64,000 nt of DNA from Denitrobaculum sp965232285 (GTDB taxonomy: Bacteria > Pseudomonadota > Alphaproteobacteria > Kiloniellales > Kiloniellaceae). Below, one piece after another: positions 50,852 through 59,956 of this stretch (its first letter is position 1; every line of letters begins with the position of its first letter). Where the stretch lies: positions 3,162,001 through 3,226,000 of the forward strand of contig CBDDPL010000004.1 of the NCBI GenBank assembly GCA_965232285.1, given 5' to 3'. Made by a program: the position numbers and the translations under genes. A model generated the notes under the pieces. That model did not search any database. It was not told where the DNA came from and saw nothing but the letters and a program-made list of their open reading frames with translations.

Positions 50852-53304
50852 GCCGCATCACTCCTGGGCTTGCTGCTCTCCGGATCATAGGCGGGTTCGC
50901 CCAATACACGGGCAGGCCGTTCCTGGCCCATCACGACCACTTCCAACGCCGTGCCCGCAGCCGCGGCCTCCGGCTTCACGTAGGCGAAGGCCAGGACCGA
51001 GCCGACCGTATGGCCATAGGCGACCGAACTGGTGGTGCCGACCACGCGACCGTTCATCAGCACGGCCTCGCCGCCGTGTCCGTCCGTGTCCCCATCCGCA
51101 TCGATGGAAAGATAGACGCAGACCCAGGGCAAGGCGCCGTCCAGGCTCGCCTGCGTTTCGGCCTTGCCCAGGAAGTCCTTCTCCATCTTGACGAAGCGCA
51201 TGACGTCGGCTTCCGGCAGAGTCACCTCGTTGGTCAGCTCGCCTGCGCCCTTGAAGGCCTTTTCCATGCGCATGGCATTCATGGCGAAGGAACCGTAGTC
51301 GGCGATGCCGTACGCCTCGCCAGAGGCCCAGAGCGCATCGTAGACCGCGAGCATACCCTCGCGTGGGCCGTGAATCTCCCATCCGAGCTCTCCGGCGTAA
51401 GACATTCTAAAGGCCCACATTTTCCGGCCTGCGATCTCGATGACCTGCACGGTCAGCCAGCGGAAGTTCGCGTTATCCAGCGGCGCCGGCGTGTTGGCGG
51501 CCAGCACCGCGCGCGACTGCGGTCCTTGCAAGGCAATGGCCGACCAGTCGTCGGAGCGCTTGATGATCTGGAGTGCTTCGCCGTCTTGCTGCTGTGCCAG
51601 ATGATCCAGCAGACGCTGTTCGAAGAAGGCCGCGCAGACCAGATAGAAGCGATCCTCGGCGAGGCGCACAACGGTGAGCTCGATCTCGATCCGCCCGCGC
51701 CGGCTCAGCAGATGTGTCAGGGCTATGCCGCCGACTTTCTTCGGCAGCCGGTTCGGCACAAGCCGGTCGAGAAAGGCTTCGGCCTCAGGCCCCGCAACCT
51801 CGACCTTGGTGAAGGCGGAAATATCCATGATGCCAACGCCTTCGCGCACGGCCTTCACCTCGGCCGCCACCATGTCGTGCACTACGTTGCGGCGGAAGGA
51901 ATAGTGGTCCTCCTGCGCGACGCCGTCGCGTGCGAACCAGCGCGGGCGCTCGTGGCCATAGACCTCTTCGTAGACCGCGCCCTTTTCCTTCAGGCGCTCG
52001 TAGAGCGGGCTGGGTTTGATCGGCCGCCCGGCCAGACGGTTGAAGTGGGGAAAAGGAATCTCATGGCGCAGGCAGTAGTCCTCCTTCGCCTTGATCACCT
52101 GCCAGTCCTTGTCGGCGTAGTCGCCGAAGCGGCGCGGATCGAACTCGCGCATGGAGATGTCGGCCGCGCCATGCACCATCCAGCGTGCCAGCTCCCGTGT
52201 GAGTCCCGGCCCCCAGCCGATGCCGATCTGGGTGCCGCAGCAGCACCAGTAATTCTTTACGCCCGGCGCCGGCCCGATCAGGGGATTGCCGTCCGGCGGA
52301 TGGGAGATGGCGCCATGCACCTCGCGCTTGATGCCCAGCTCGGTGAAGATCGGCATGCGGTCCATGGCGTTCTCCAGCCAGGGTATGACCCGGTCGTAGT
52401 CGGCTTCGAAGAGTTCGTTCTCGGCTTCCCAGGGGCAGTGATCGAGCCAGACCGCGTTGGGATTTTCCTTTTCGTAGATACCGATCAGGCCCGACTTCTG
52501 CTCCATGCGGATGTAGCCGGAGACCAGCTTGTCGTCGCGGATCACCGGCAGCTCGTTTTCCAGTTCCAGAAACTGCGGCACGGTGTCGGTGACGAAATAA
52601 TGGTGAGTCATGGAGGTCATGGGAAGCTGCAGCCCGCTCCACTCTCCCATCTGGCGGGCGTAGGTACCACCGGCGTTGACCACATGCTCGCAGACCACGT
52701 CGCCCAGTTCCGTCGATACCTTCCACTCACCGCTGGGCAGTTGCTTGATATCGGTGGTCCGGCAGCGGCGGATGATCTTCGCCCCCTGCTGGCGCGCCCC
52801 GGCCGCCAGGGCCTGGGTGATGCCGGAGGGATCGGCGTGGCCGTCGTCCGGCGTGTGCAGCGCGCCCTGCACCCCCTCCAGGTTATAGAAGGGGTGCAGC
52901 TCCCGGATACGCTCCGGCCCCACCAGCTCGATGTTGAAGCCGAGCGCCCGGCCCACGCTCAGGGTATGGCGCAGCCAGTCCATCTCGTCATCGGTATAGG
53001 CCAGACGGAAGGAACCGCAGCCATGCCAGGTGACCGACTGACCCGTCTCCGCCTCCAGCTTCCCGGCGTAGAGCCCGATGTTGTAGTCGACGCAGCGTCC
53101 GAGGCCGAAGCTGGAGGTGGAATGGGTGATCTGACCGGCCGCGTGCCAGGTCGAGCCCGAGGTCAATTCTGCCTTTTCCAGCAGGAGGATATCCCGCCAA
53201 CCTTCATGCGCCAGGTGATAGGCCAGGCCGCAGCCCATGATGCCGCCGCCCACGATGACGACGCGCGCCGTGGCGGGGAGTTTCGAAGAAGGATCTGAGG
53301 ACAC
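50848..53304 (-). CDS. Dimethylglycine/sarcosine dehydrogenase-like flavoprotein (DAO plus GcvT domains)
   Basis: 818 aa from GTG. N-terminal DAO FAD domain: VVIVGGGIMGCGLAYHLAHEG (15-35), and STWHAAGQ with His54, the residue that binds FAD covalently in DMGDH. C-terminal half is GcvT folate-binding: LSRRGRIEIELTVVRL, ALQGPQSRAVL, and MSYAGELGWEIHGP. It oxidatively removes a methyl group from an N-methylated amino acid and passes it to tetrahydrofolate. First gene of the minus-strand operon with the MDR enzyme and three enolase-superfamily enzymes, divergent from an RpiR regulator. Confidence 0.9.
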   Translation of the reverse strand: MSSDPSSKLPATARVVIVGGGIMGCGLAYHLAHEGWRDILLLEKAELTSGSTWHAAGQITHSTSSFGLGRCVDYNIGLYAGKLEAETGQSVTWHGCGSFRLAYTDDEMDWLRHTLSVGRALGFNIELVGPERIRELHPFYNLEGVQGALHTPDDGHADPSGITQALAAGARQQGAKIIRRCRTTDIKQLPSGEWKVSTELGDVVCEHVVNAGGTYARQMGEWSGLQLPMTSMTHHYFVTDTVPQFLELENELPVIRDDKLVSGYIRMEQKSGLIGIYEKENPNAVWLDHCPWEAENELFEADYDRVIPWLENAMDRMPIFTELGIKREVHGAISHPPDGNPLIGPAPGVKNYWCCCGTQIGIGWGPGLTRELARWMVHGAADISMREFDPRRFGDYADKDWQVIKAKEDYCLRHEIPFPHFNRLAGRPIKPSPLYERLKEKGAVYEEVYGHERPRWFARDGVAQEDHYSFRRNVVHDMVAAEVKAVREGVGIMDISAFTKVEVAGPEAEAFLDRLVPNRLPKKVGGIALTHLLSRRGRIEIELTVVRLAEDRFYLVCAAFFEQRLLDHLAQQQDGEALQIIKRSDDWSAIALQGPQSRAVLAANTPAPLDNANFRWLTVQVIEIAGRKMWAFRMSYAGELGWEIHGPREGMLAVYDALWASGEAYGIADYGSFAMNAMRMEKAFKGAGELTNEVTLPEADVMRFVKMEKDFLGKAETQASLDGALPWVCVYLSIDADGDTDGHGGEAVLMNGRVVGTTSSVAYGHTVGSVLAFAYVKPEAAAAGTALEVVVMGQERPARVLGEPAYDPESSKPRSDAA

Positions 53305-53382
53305 CTTGCCTGTTCCCTGACTGACCGGAAGAAAGCGGATTTCGATAGACAGGCTAAATGTATATTTGTACCATCGTCAATC

Positions 53383-54303
53383 ATGAATAACATGAATGTA
53401 CCAAAAATGGATTCACCCCGGCCCCAGGACCTGCTGCGGGAGCTGGCCATCGAGCTGGAGAGCCTGACGCCGGAGACCCGCAAGGCCGCCGCCTACGTGC
53501 TGGAAAATCCCAACGATGTGGGCGTGTCCTCGATCCGCGAAATCGCCGAGGCGGCCCAGGTGAAACCCAACACCTTCGTGCGCATGGCCCGCTCGGTCGG
53601 CTTCGAGGGTTACGACGATTTCCGCGAACCCTTCCGCGAGGAGATCCGCAATGGCCGCGCCAACTTCCCGGACCGCGCCCGCTGGCTGCAGTCCCTCTCC
53701 AAGGGTGGGAAACTCGGCGGGCTCTACGCCGACATGGCGGCCAGCGCCATCGCCAATATCGAGGAGAGTTTCGCCGCCACCGACGCGGTCCAGATCCAGG
53801 CGGCGGCGGATGCCATCGTTGAGGCACGGCGCACCTATGTGCTCGGCGTCGGCGTGAACAATGCGCTCGCACGCAACTTCGCCTACCTGGCCGGTATGGC
53901 GGTCGACACCATCGAGGCCATCCCGCGCCCTGGCAGCCTGGCCATCGACGACATCGCCCGGGCCGGCAAAGACGACGTTCTGCTGGCCATGACCTTCAAG
54001 CCCTACCGCAGCGAGGTGGTCGAAGCGGTTGAAGTGGCTCGGGATCAGGGCGTCACCATCATCGGCATCTCCGACAGCCCCGCCTCCCCCATCGTGGCGG
54101 GCAGCAACCACGGCTTCGTGGTGCAATCCGATACGCCCCAGTTCTTTCCCTCGACGGTCGCCACGGTGGCACTGCTGGAAACCCTGATGGCCTTCGTCAT
54201 CGCCGACGCCAGCCCTGAGGTGATCGCCAACATCGAAGCCTTCCATGAACGTCGGCACAGGCTCGGGATCTACCGGGCCGAAGCGAGAGGTAACGGCAAA
54301 TGA
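53383..54303 (+). CDS. RpiR/MurR-family regulator
   Basis: 306 aa. HTH_6 (LLRELAIELESLTPETRKAAAYVLENPNDVGVSSIREIAEAAQVKPNTFVRMARSVGFEGYDDF) and SIS domain (TYVLGVGVNNALARNFAYLAGMAVDTIEAI, DVLLAMTFKPYRSEVVEAVEVA). Divergent to the flavoprotein operon over 78 bp and overlapping the Rieske gene by four bases, so it probably controls both. The gap contains the near-palindrome AAATGTATATTT (about 53356-53367) and twin TGTACC motifs as possible operators. No strong ribosome site. Confidence 0.88.
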   Translation: MNNMNVPKMDSPRPQDLLRELAIELESLTPETRKAAAYVLENPNDVGVSSIREIAEAAQVKPNTFVRMARSVGFEGYDDFREPFREEIRNGRANFPDRARWLQSLSKGGKLGGLYADMAASAIANIEESFAATDAVQIQAAADAIVEARRTYVLGVGVNNALARNFAYLAGMAVDTIEAIPRPGSLAIDDIARAGKDDVLLAMTFKPYRSEVVEAVEVARDQGVTIIGISDSPASPIVAGSNHGFVVQSDTPQFFPSTVATVALLETLMAFVIADASPEVIANIEAFHERRHRLGIYRAEARGNGK

Positions 54304-55391
54304 GCGAGAGCATCGAAATCATCCGCTCCCTGGACGCGCGCTACTACATCGACCCGGAGGTTTTCCGGATCGAACAACAGGGTGTTCTGGCAAAGACCTG
54401 GCAGTTCGCGGGGCACATTTCGCAGCTCGAAAAGCGCGGCGACTACTTCGCCTTCGAAATCGGCGGGCAGAGCCTCTTTTGCGTGCGGGGCCGGGATGAC
54501 GAGATCCGCGCCTTCTACAACGTCTGCCAGCACCGGGCGCACGAACTGGTCACGGGCTCGGGCAACGCACGCAATATTGTCTGCCCCTACCACGCCTGGA
54601 CTTACGAACTGACCGGCCAGCTCAAGGCCGGCCCCAACATCCGCGCGGTGCCGGGCTTCGACAAAAACCAGGTCTGCCTGACCTCGGTCCGGGTGGAAGA
54701 CTTCTGCGGCTTTCTCTTCGTCAATCTGGACCCGGATGCGGCGCCCATGGACGCGTGGTTTCCCGAGGCGCGTGAACAACTGGCATCCTTCGTGCCGGAC
54801 ATCGCACGCCTGAAGCCGCTGCAATGGGTCGAGATCCCCGAAAACTGCAACTGGAAGGTCTCGATCGAGAACTACTCCGAGTGCTACCACTGTCAGCTCA
54901 ATCACCCGACCTTCGCGACCGGCGTGGTCAAGCCGGAGACCTATGACATCCAGCCCCAGGGCTACTGCCTGCGCCACACCACCGAGTGCCAGAACCTCGA
55001 TCAGATGAGTTACCCCATCGATCCGGAAGCCAACGACCACGCAGCCGAATACTCCTCCTGGTTCCTCTGGCCGATGTTCTCGTTCCAGGTCTATCCGGGC
55101 AATGTCCTGAACACCTATCACTGGCGCGCCGTCGATGAGGAGCACGTGGTCGTCTGGCGCGGCTGGTACAGCATCGACGGTGTGGATTCGGATGTGGTGC
55201 ACCGCCTCGCGCAGCAGGATCGGGCCACGACGGTCGAAGAAGACATCCACCTGGTGGAATCGGTTCAGCGCGGCCTGAAAAGCCGCGGCTACCGTCCCGG
55301 CCCGCTGGTGCTCGATCCGAACCACGGCGTGCGCTCCGAACACTCGATCAAGCACCTTCAGAGCTGGATGCGCGAAGCCATTGATGGTTAA
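54300..55391 (+). CDS. Rieske non-heme iron oxygenase, alpha subunit (betaine/stachydrine-demethylase type)
   Basis: 363 aa. Rieske cluster: Cys76-x-His78 in CQHRAHEL and Cys95-x-x-His98 in CPYHAW. Mononuclear Fe ligands His197 and His202 in ENYSECYHCQLNHPTF, with an acid later. The YSECYHCQLNHP form is typical for glycine-betaine and proline-betaine demethylases. No reductase or ferredoxin partner is next to it; electrons must come from elsewhere. Followed by a CMD-family gene after 138 bp. Confidence 0.88.
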   Translation: MSESIEIIRSLDARYYIDPEVFRIEQQGVLAKTWQFAGHISQLEKRGDYFAFEIGGQSLFCVRGRDDEIRAFYNVCQHRAHELVTGSGNARNIVCPYHAWTYELTGQLKAGPNIRAVPGFDKNQVCLTSVRVEDFCGFLFVNLDPDAAPMDAWFPEAREQLASFVPDIARLKPLQWVEIPENCNWKVSIENYSECYHCQLNHPTFATGVVKPETYDIQPQGYCLRHTTECQNLDQMSYPIDPEANDHAAEYSSWFLWPMFSFQVYPGNVLNTYHWRAVDEEHVVVWRGWYSIDGVDSDVVHRLAQQDRATTVEEDIHLVESVQRGLKSRGYRPGPLVLDPNHGVRSEHSIKHLQSWMREAIDG

Positions 55392-55529
55392 GCTTTTTAC
55401 TTCACATCAAGCCGGTTCCGGCCCGCGCCCCCGCCCGGCCGCCCAATAGCATTGTCCTGTGGACAGCCGGGCGGGCGCGCGGGCCTTGTGCGAGTTCCTA
55501 GCAAGACACCCACGAAGGGAAACCACCTT

Positions 55530-55907
55530 ATGGACGACTTTTTCGACAAAGGCCTGGAACAGCGCAAGGCCACCCTCGGCGCCGAATACGTCGAGAAGAA
55601 CCTGGCCGCCGCGGACGACTTCACCCGGCCCTTTCAGGAAGCCATGACCGCCTGGTGCTGGGGCTTCGGCTGGGGCGACGAAACCATCGATCCCAAGACC
55701 CGCTCCATGATGAACCTCGCCATGATCGGCGCGCTGGGCAAGATGCACGAGTGGGAGATCCACTGCCGCGGCGCCCTCAACAACGGCGTCACCAAGGAAG
55801 AAATCCGCGCCATCATCCACGTGGTCGGCATCTACTGCGGCGTCCCGCAGTCACTGGAGTGTTTCAGGGTCGCGCGGAAGGTGCTGGAAGAACGCGGGAT
55901 GCTGTAA
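55530..55907 (+). CDS. Carboxymuconolactone decarboxylase (CMD) family protein
   Basis: 125 aa from MDDFFDKGLEQRKATLG, with GAAGGGAAA upstream; the frame opens earlier at 55452 but without a ribosome site. PcaC-like alpha-helical fold: PKTRSMMNLAMIGALGKMHEWEIHCRGALNNGVTKEEIRAIIHVVGIYCGVPQSLECFRVA, carrying the usual E-x-x-x-H and CxxP-type Cys/His positions. CMD proteins are decarboxylases or AhpD-like disulfide enzymes; specific role here unknown. Gene is convergent with a VOC-family gene. Confidence 0.85.
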   Translation: MDDFFDKGLEQRKATLGAEYVEKNLAAADDFTRPFQEAMTAWCWGFGWGDETIDPKTRSMMNLAMIGALGKMHEWEIHCRGALNNGVTKEEIRAIIHVVGIYCGVPQSLECFRVARKVLEERGML

Positions 55908-55927
55908 CGCACCGCGCCGATCAGCTT

Positions 55928-56308
55928 TCAAAGCCGATTACTGATCTCCAGCAGATTGCCGTCAGGGTCACGCAGGTAAACCGACCGGATGGGCCCGGTG
56001 GCCCCGGTGCGGGCAACAGGCCCTTCCTCGACAGGAATCTCGAGCGCCTCGAGATGCGCGATCACCTCGTCCAGCGGCGTGGCGGTCAGAAAGCAGAGAT
56101 CGCCGCTACCGGGCGTGGGGCACACCGCCTTGGGCAGGAACTCGGCGCCGGCCTGATGCAGGTTGATCTTTTGATTTCCAAACGTCAGCGCCTTGCGGCC
56201 CTCGCCGAAGGTGACGACCGCCATGCCCAGCGCCTTCTCGTAGAAGTCGCAGGTGGCCTCGAGCGAGGCGACGGTCAACACGAGGTGGTCCAGGCTGTCG
56301 ATCTTCAC
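55928..56308 (-). CDS. VOC-family (glyoxalase/dioxygenase) protein
   Basis: 126 aa, one glyoxalase fold domain: KIDSLDHLVLTVASLEATCDFYEKALGM with the first His ligand, INLHQAG with the second His, and SVYLRDPDGNLLEIS with the Glu ligand. Isolated, convergent with the CMD gene. Could be a lyase, isomerase or dioxygenase with divalent metal. It is 67 bp from the ATP-grasp gene on the same strand, which may be the upstream member. Confidence 0.85.
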   Translation of the reverse strand: MKIDSLDHLVLTVASLEATCDFYEKALGMAVVTFGEGRKALTFGNQKINLHQAGAEFLPKAVCPTPGSGDLCFLTATPLDEVIAHLEALEIPVEEGPVARTGATGPIRSVYLRDPDGNLLEISNRL

Positions 56309-56375
56309 GCATCTCTCCGCTGATGTCTTCGGCTACAGTCAGATGTAGCGAAGCGGCAGAGAGGGAGCAACCACC

Positions 56376-57494
56376 CTAGCTGGGTTGCCAGCCGCAGGAC
56401 TGGAAGAAGCGGGAAACGTCGTCGCTGAGGAAGCCCGTCGCGCTGGCAAGCTGAGGAAGCTCGAAAGAGCCGCCGCTGTTGATCTCCACGACCAGTGGCC
56501 CCTCGGGTACCACCGCAATGTCGAGCGACTGATAGCGGACCGGCGCGAAGAGCCGTGCGCACTTCTCATTTACGTCCCGCAGCTCGCGCCAGTGAGGCCA
56601 GGTGAAGCCGAGCAGTCGCTCTCCCGTCACGGGATGTTCCTCCAGCTCCTCCATCTCAGGGCCCTTGCCCCGGATCACGCGCTGGATCTCGCCGCTTTCG
56701 GTATCGAGCTTGCACAGCAGGTTGCCCTTGCGCCAGTAGTTGTCGGCGATGTTGTCGCCGACCGGCAGTTTCAGCAGCGTCACAGGCGTCATGACCCGAT
56801 CGCGGTCCACCAGGTTCATGGTTCGCACCGTCGGCGTAAAGCGCGTCAGCTTGCGGATATCGGGATGGTTCTCGATCAGTTCCTGGAAGAGATAGGGCTT
56901 ATCGCCGATCACCCTGTCCATGACCTCCTGGCAGGAGAAGGAACCGAGCTCACCCAGTTCGGCGGTCTCGCCGTCAAAGGCCGTGATGACAAAGGCGCCA
57001 AAACTCGCCATATCGCGGTTCGGCTTGGCGAAGATCGGAAAAGCCTTCACGGAAGAAAGAAAGGCGGAAAGATCCGCCGCATCCGAAATTTTCGTATGCC
57101 CGCCAAACTCCCGCACGCCCAGATCCACCACCGCCAGGGTGACAGGCGTACGGATGCCGTTGCGATTCAGGATCTCGTAAGACAGCCACTTGTCCTCGGT
57201 GGTCGAGCGCCAGGTGGTGTCGGAGCAGCAGTCGGTGATGCTCCAGTGCAGCCGTTCGGATATGAAACTCTCGCGGTCAGATTGCGAGTAGCGACCCTCA
57301 TACAATCTATAGTTAAAGTAATCCTGTATGGTCAGCTTGCCGACGGCTTTGCGGACTTTCCAGTAGTCGACAACCATCGAAAAGGGCGTCCTGCCGGTCT
57401 GCTGGCTCGCCAGCCGGAAGGCGGTCGCCAGGTCGGACCTGCGATAGTAGAGCTTCTCCTGGTCGGCAAAAATGGTTGCTACCTGCGCCATCAT
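56376..57494 (-). CDS. Sugar-transfer-associated ATP-grasp family protein
   Basis: 372 aa. AGGAAACG immediately before the start supports 57494. Resembles the ATP-grasp family found in polysaccharide and exopolysaccharide regions (ATPgrasp_ST): LFQELIENHPDIRKLTRFTPTVRTMNLVDRD in the middle, and the ATP/Mg motif LDIAVVPEGPLVVEINSGGSFELPQLASATG close to the end. The protein would ligate two small groups with ATP. No glycosyltransferase or polysaccharide gene is near it, so it is an orphan here and its substrate cannot be guessed. Confidence 0.65.
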   Translation of the reverse strand: MMAQVATIFADQEKLYYRRSDLATAFRLASQQTGRTPFSMVVDYWKVRKAVGKLTIQDYFNYRLYEGRYSQSDRESFISERLHWSITDCCSDTTWRSTTEDKWLSYEILNRNGIRTPVTLAVVDLGVREFGGHTKISDAADLSAFLSSVKAFPIFAKPNRDMASFGAFVITAFDGETAELGELGSFSCQEVMDRVIGDKPYLFQELIENHPDIRKLTRFTPTVRTMNLVDRDRVMTPVTLLKLPVGDNIADNYWRKGNLLCKLDTESGEIQRVIRGKGPEMEELEEHPVTGERLLGFTWPHWRELRDVNEKCARLFAPVRYQSLDIAVVPEGPLVVEINSGGSFELPQLASATGFLSDDVSRFFQSCGWQPS

Positions 57495-57844
57495 TCGTTT
57501 CCTGTTGTTGCCTGGCTTCGCCCGTCGGGATGGTTAACAGCCTTGCCCGATACCCACGAGCCGTCGCCGGCAGGCTACAGCCTGTGGGTGAAGGAGAAGT
57601 AAACTCCAACGGCGCCCTGATTCTTGCGCCGTCGATTCCCTATTGACGCCAGAAGCCCATCCGATCAACTCTGTTCGCCATGTCTGATCTGGCACACATC
57701 GGATGTAACGACCGGCGCGCCACCGGCTGCGATCTGGTCGTTTGAGCAACGCCCTCGGGCATTCCGCCCGGACCGGTGGCGGCGCCGTGACGGCGCAGGC
57801 CTCCCAAGCTTCTATCGCTCACCCGTCATTCAAGTTCGTGCCCA
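57495..57844. other. Divergent control region between ATP-grasp and HyuA
   Basis: Around 350 bp with no gene in it. A short GCGCCG-tga-CGGCGC hairpin lies at about 57781-57795. I could not name a promoter or a riboswitch with confidence; the HyuA ATG has no clear ribosome site directly upstream. The GC content is normal for the window. Confidence 0.4.
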
Positions 57845-59956
57845 ATGCACATGGAATCCCAATCCCGTCTGCGGGTCGCCGTTGATATCGGCGGCACCTT
57901 CACCGATGTGGTCCTGGCCGATGCCGGTAACCGCATCCTGGCCACCACCAAGACGCCGACCACGGCAGCCAACCCGACCACCGGCGCCCTGACCGGCGTC
58001 GAACAGGTGATCGCCGACGCCGGTGTCGCGATGCGCGATATCGGCAGCTTTATCCACGGCACGACGCTGGCCACCAACGCCCTGATCGAGCGCCGGGGCG
58101 CCAGGGTGGCCGGGGTCACCACCGAAGGCTTCCGGGATATCCTGGAGATCGCCTACGAACGGCGCTACAGCCAGTACGATATCGATCTGGAGAAACCCGA
58201 TTTCATCGTGCCGCGGTCGCGCTGCTTCACGGTCCCGGAGCGCATGTCGGCGCGCGGCGAGGTAATCAAGGCCCTGGATGAAAGCGCGGTCGAGGGCCTG
58301 ATCGCGGAACTGGACGCCTGCGGCGCGGAGGCGGTGGCCATCTGTCTGCTGCACGCCTACGCCAATCCCACGCACGAACAGCGCCTGCGCGATCTGCTTC
58401 AGGCGCGGCGGCCCGCGCTGACCATCTCCCTGTCAAGCGAGGTCAGCCCCGAGGCGCGCGAGTTCGAGCGGCTCTGCACCACCATCGCCAACGCCTACGT
58501 GCAGCCCCTGATGTCGCGGTACCTCACCGACTTCGCGGAAAGCTTCGCTGCGAAGGGCCTGAAGTGCCGGATCCTGATGATGACCGCCGGGGGTGGCATG
58601 ACCACCATCGAGACCGCCTCGCGCCTGCCGATCCGACTGGTGGAGTCCGGGCCGGCCGGTGGTGCGATCCTGGCGGCGCAGGTGGCGGCAAGCTGCGCCG
58701 CGGACCAGGTGCTCTCCTTCGACATGGGCGGCACCACTGCGAAGCTCTGCCTGATCGACGACTACAAGCCTCAGACCTCCCGGCAGTTCGAGATCTCCCG
58801 CGCCGCGCGCTTCATCAAGGGCAGCGGCATGCCGGCCCGCATCCCGGTGGTCGAGATGATCGAGATCGGCGCCGGCGGCGGCTCTCTCGCCTCGGTCGAC
58901 CGGCTGGGCCGTCTTTCGGTCGGCCCGCAAAGTGCCGGCAGCGAACCGGGACCGGCCGCCTTCGGCAAGGGCGGCGCAGCCCCCACAGTAACCGACGCTG
59001 ACGTGGTGCTGGGCTTCATCGAGCCGCAGGCCTTCGCCGAAGGCCGTCTGGAGATCGATCTGTCTGCCGCGGAAGCTGCGCTGCAAAACCAAGTCGGAGA
59101 TCCGCTGGCGACCGATGCCGCCGGCGCCGCGCTTGGTGTCAGCCAGATCGTCGATGAAAGCATGGCCAGCGCCGGGCGTATGCATGCGGTGGAATCCGGC
59201 AAGGACCTGGGCGAGCGCACCATGATCGCCTTCGGTGGCAACGGCCCGCTGCATGCCACCCGGGTCGCGCGCCGGGCCGGCGTTCGGCGCATCCTGGTGC
59301 CACGGGATCCGGGGGTCGGCTCGGCGGTCGGCTTTCTCTTCGCGCCGGTCGCCTTTGAGATCGTGCGCAGTCGCTACATGACGCTTGACACTCTCGAGAT
59401 CCCGAGCCTGAACGAACTCTTCGAGACCATGATATCCGAAGCCGAGGAGGTCGTGCGTATCGCGGCGCCGGAGGAGGAGCTGGTTTGCAAACGCACTGCC
59501 TTCATGCGTTATCACGGCCAGGGGCACGAGACCGAAATCACTCTGCCTGACCGGGCGCTCACCCAGGATGACATCGAAGCTCTACGCTCTGCTTTCGAAG
59601 TCGAATACCGGCAGCAGTTCGCCCGCGCTGTGCCCGGCATGACCATCGAGATCCTGAACTGGGCAGTCCGGGTCTCCACCCCGGATCGGGAACAGATCAA
59701 GCTCGACGCCGTGACGGAAACCCGCCTGCGCGCGCCTGAGACGACCCGACAAATCCGTTGCGAAGCCAGCGGCGATCTCCTGGAGGCGGGGCTGTTTCAG
59801 CGGGCGGAGCTGGCTCCCGGCGACCGGATCGCAAGCCCGGCCCTGATCGTCGAGCCGCAGACCACAACCCTGGTCTCTCCCGGCTTTTCCGCCACGGTCG
59901 ACACAGCCGGCAATCTGCTTCTCGAAGGCCACTCTCTTGAGGAGGTCCCGTCATGA
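57845..59956 (+). CDS. hyuA: HyuA: N-methylhydantoinase/5-oxoprolinase A subunit
   Basis: 703 aa, hydantoinase/oxoprolinase family with ASKHA ATP-binding fold. Start LRVAVDIGGTFTDVVLADAG (phosphate 1 motif), SFIHGTTLATNALIERRGARVAGVTTEGFRDILEI, second phosphate region SFDMGGTTAKLCLIDD, GAGGGSLASVDRLGRLSVGPQSAGSEPGPA. Length usual for HyuA. ATP-dependent ring opening of a hydantoin, oxoproline or other cyclic amide, or carboxylation of a ketone as in acetone/acetophenone carboxylases. Overlaps hyuB by four bases. Confidence 0.92.
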   Translation: MHMESQSRLRVAVDIGGTFTDVVLADAGNRILATTKTPTTAANPTTGALTGVEQVIADAGVAMRDIGSFIHGTTLATNALIERRGARVAGVTTEGFRDILEIAYERRYSQYDIDLEKPDFIVPRSRCFTVPERMSARGEVIKALDESAVEGLIAELDACGAEAVAICLLHAYANPTHEQRLRDLLQARRPALTISLSSEVSPEAREFERLCTTIANAYVQPLMSRYLTDFAESFAAKGLKCRILMMTAGGGMTTIETASRLPIRLVESGPAGGAILAAQVAASCAADQVLSFDMGGTTAKLCLIDDYKPQTSRQFEISRAARFIKGSGMPARIPVVEMIEIGAGGGSLASVDRLGRLSVGPQSAGSEPGPAAFGKGGAAPTVTDADVVLGFIEPQAFAEGRLEIDLSAAEAALQNQVGDPLATDAAGAALGVSQIVDESMASAGRMHAVESGKDLGERTMIAFGGNGPLHATRVARRAGVRRILVPRDPGVGSAVGFLFAPVAFEIVRSRYMTLDTLEIPSLNELFETMISEAEEVVRIAAPEEELVCKRTAFMRYHGQGHETEITLPDRALTQDDIEALRSAFEVEYRQQFARAVPGMTIEILNWAVRVSTPDREQIKLDAVTETRLRAPETTRQIRCEASGDLLEAGLFQRAELAPGDRIASPALIVEPQTTTLVSPGFSATVDTAGNLLLEGHSLEEVPS

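Noticed and set aside
51010..53298. Open frame of 762 codons on the plus strand over the DMGDH-like gene
   Set aside because: Mirror of the real gene; low-complexity content, no ribosome site, and the minus strand has FAD and GcvT motifs. The same reasoning removes 32172-34259, 45139-47406 and 38967-41075.
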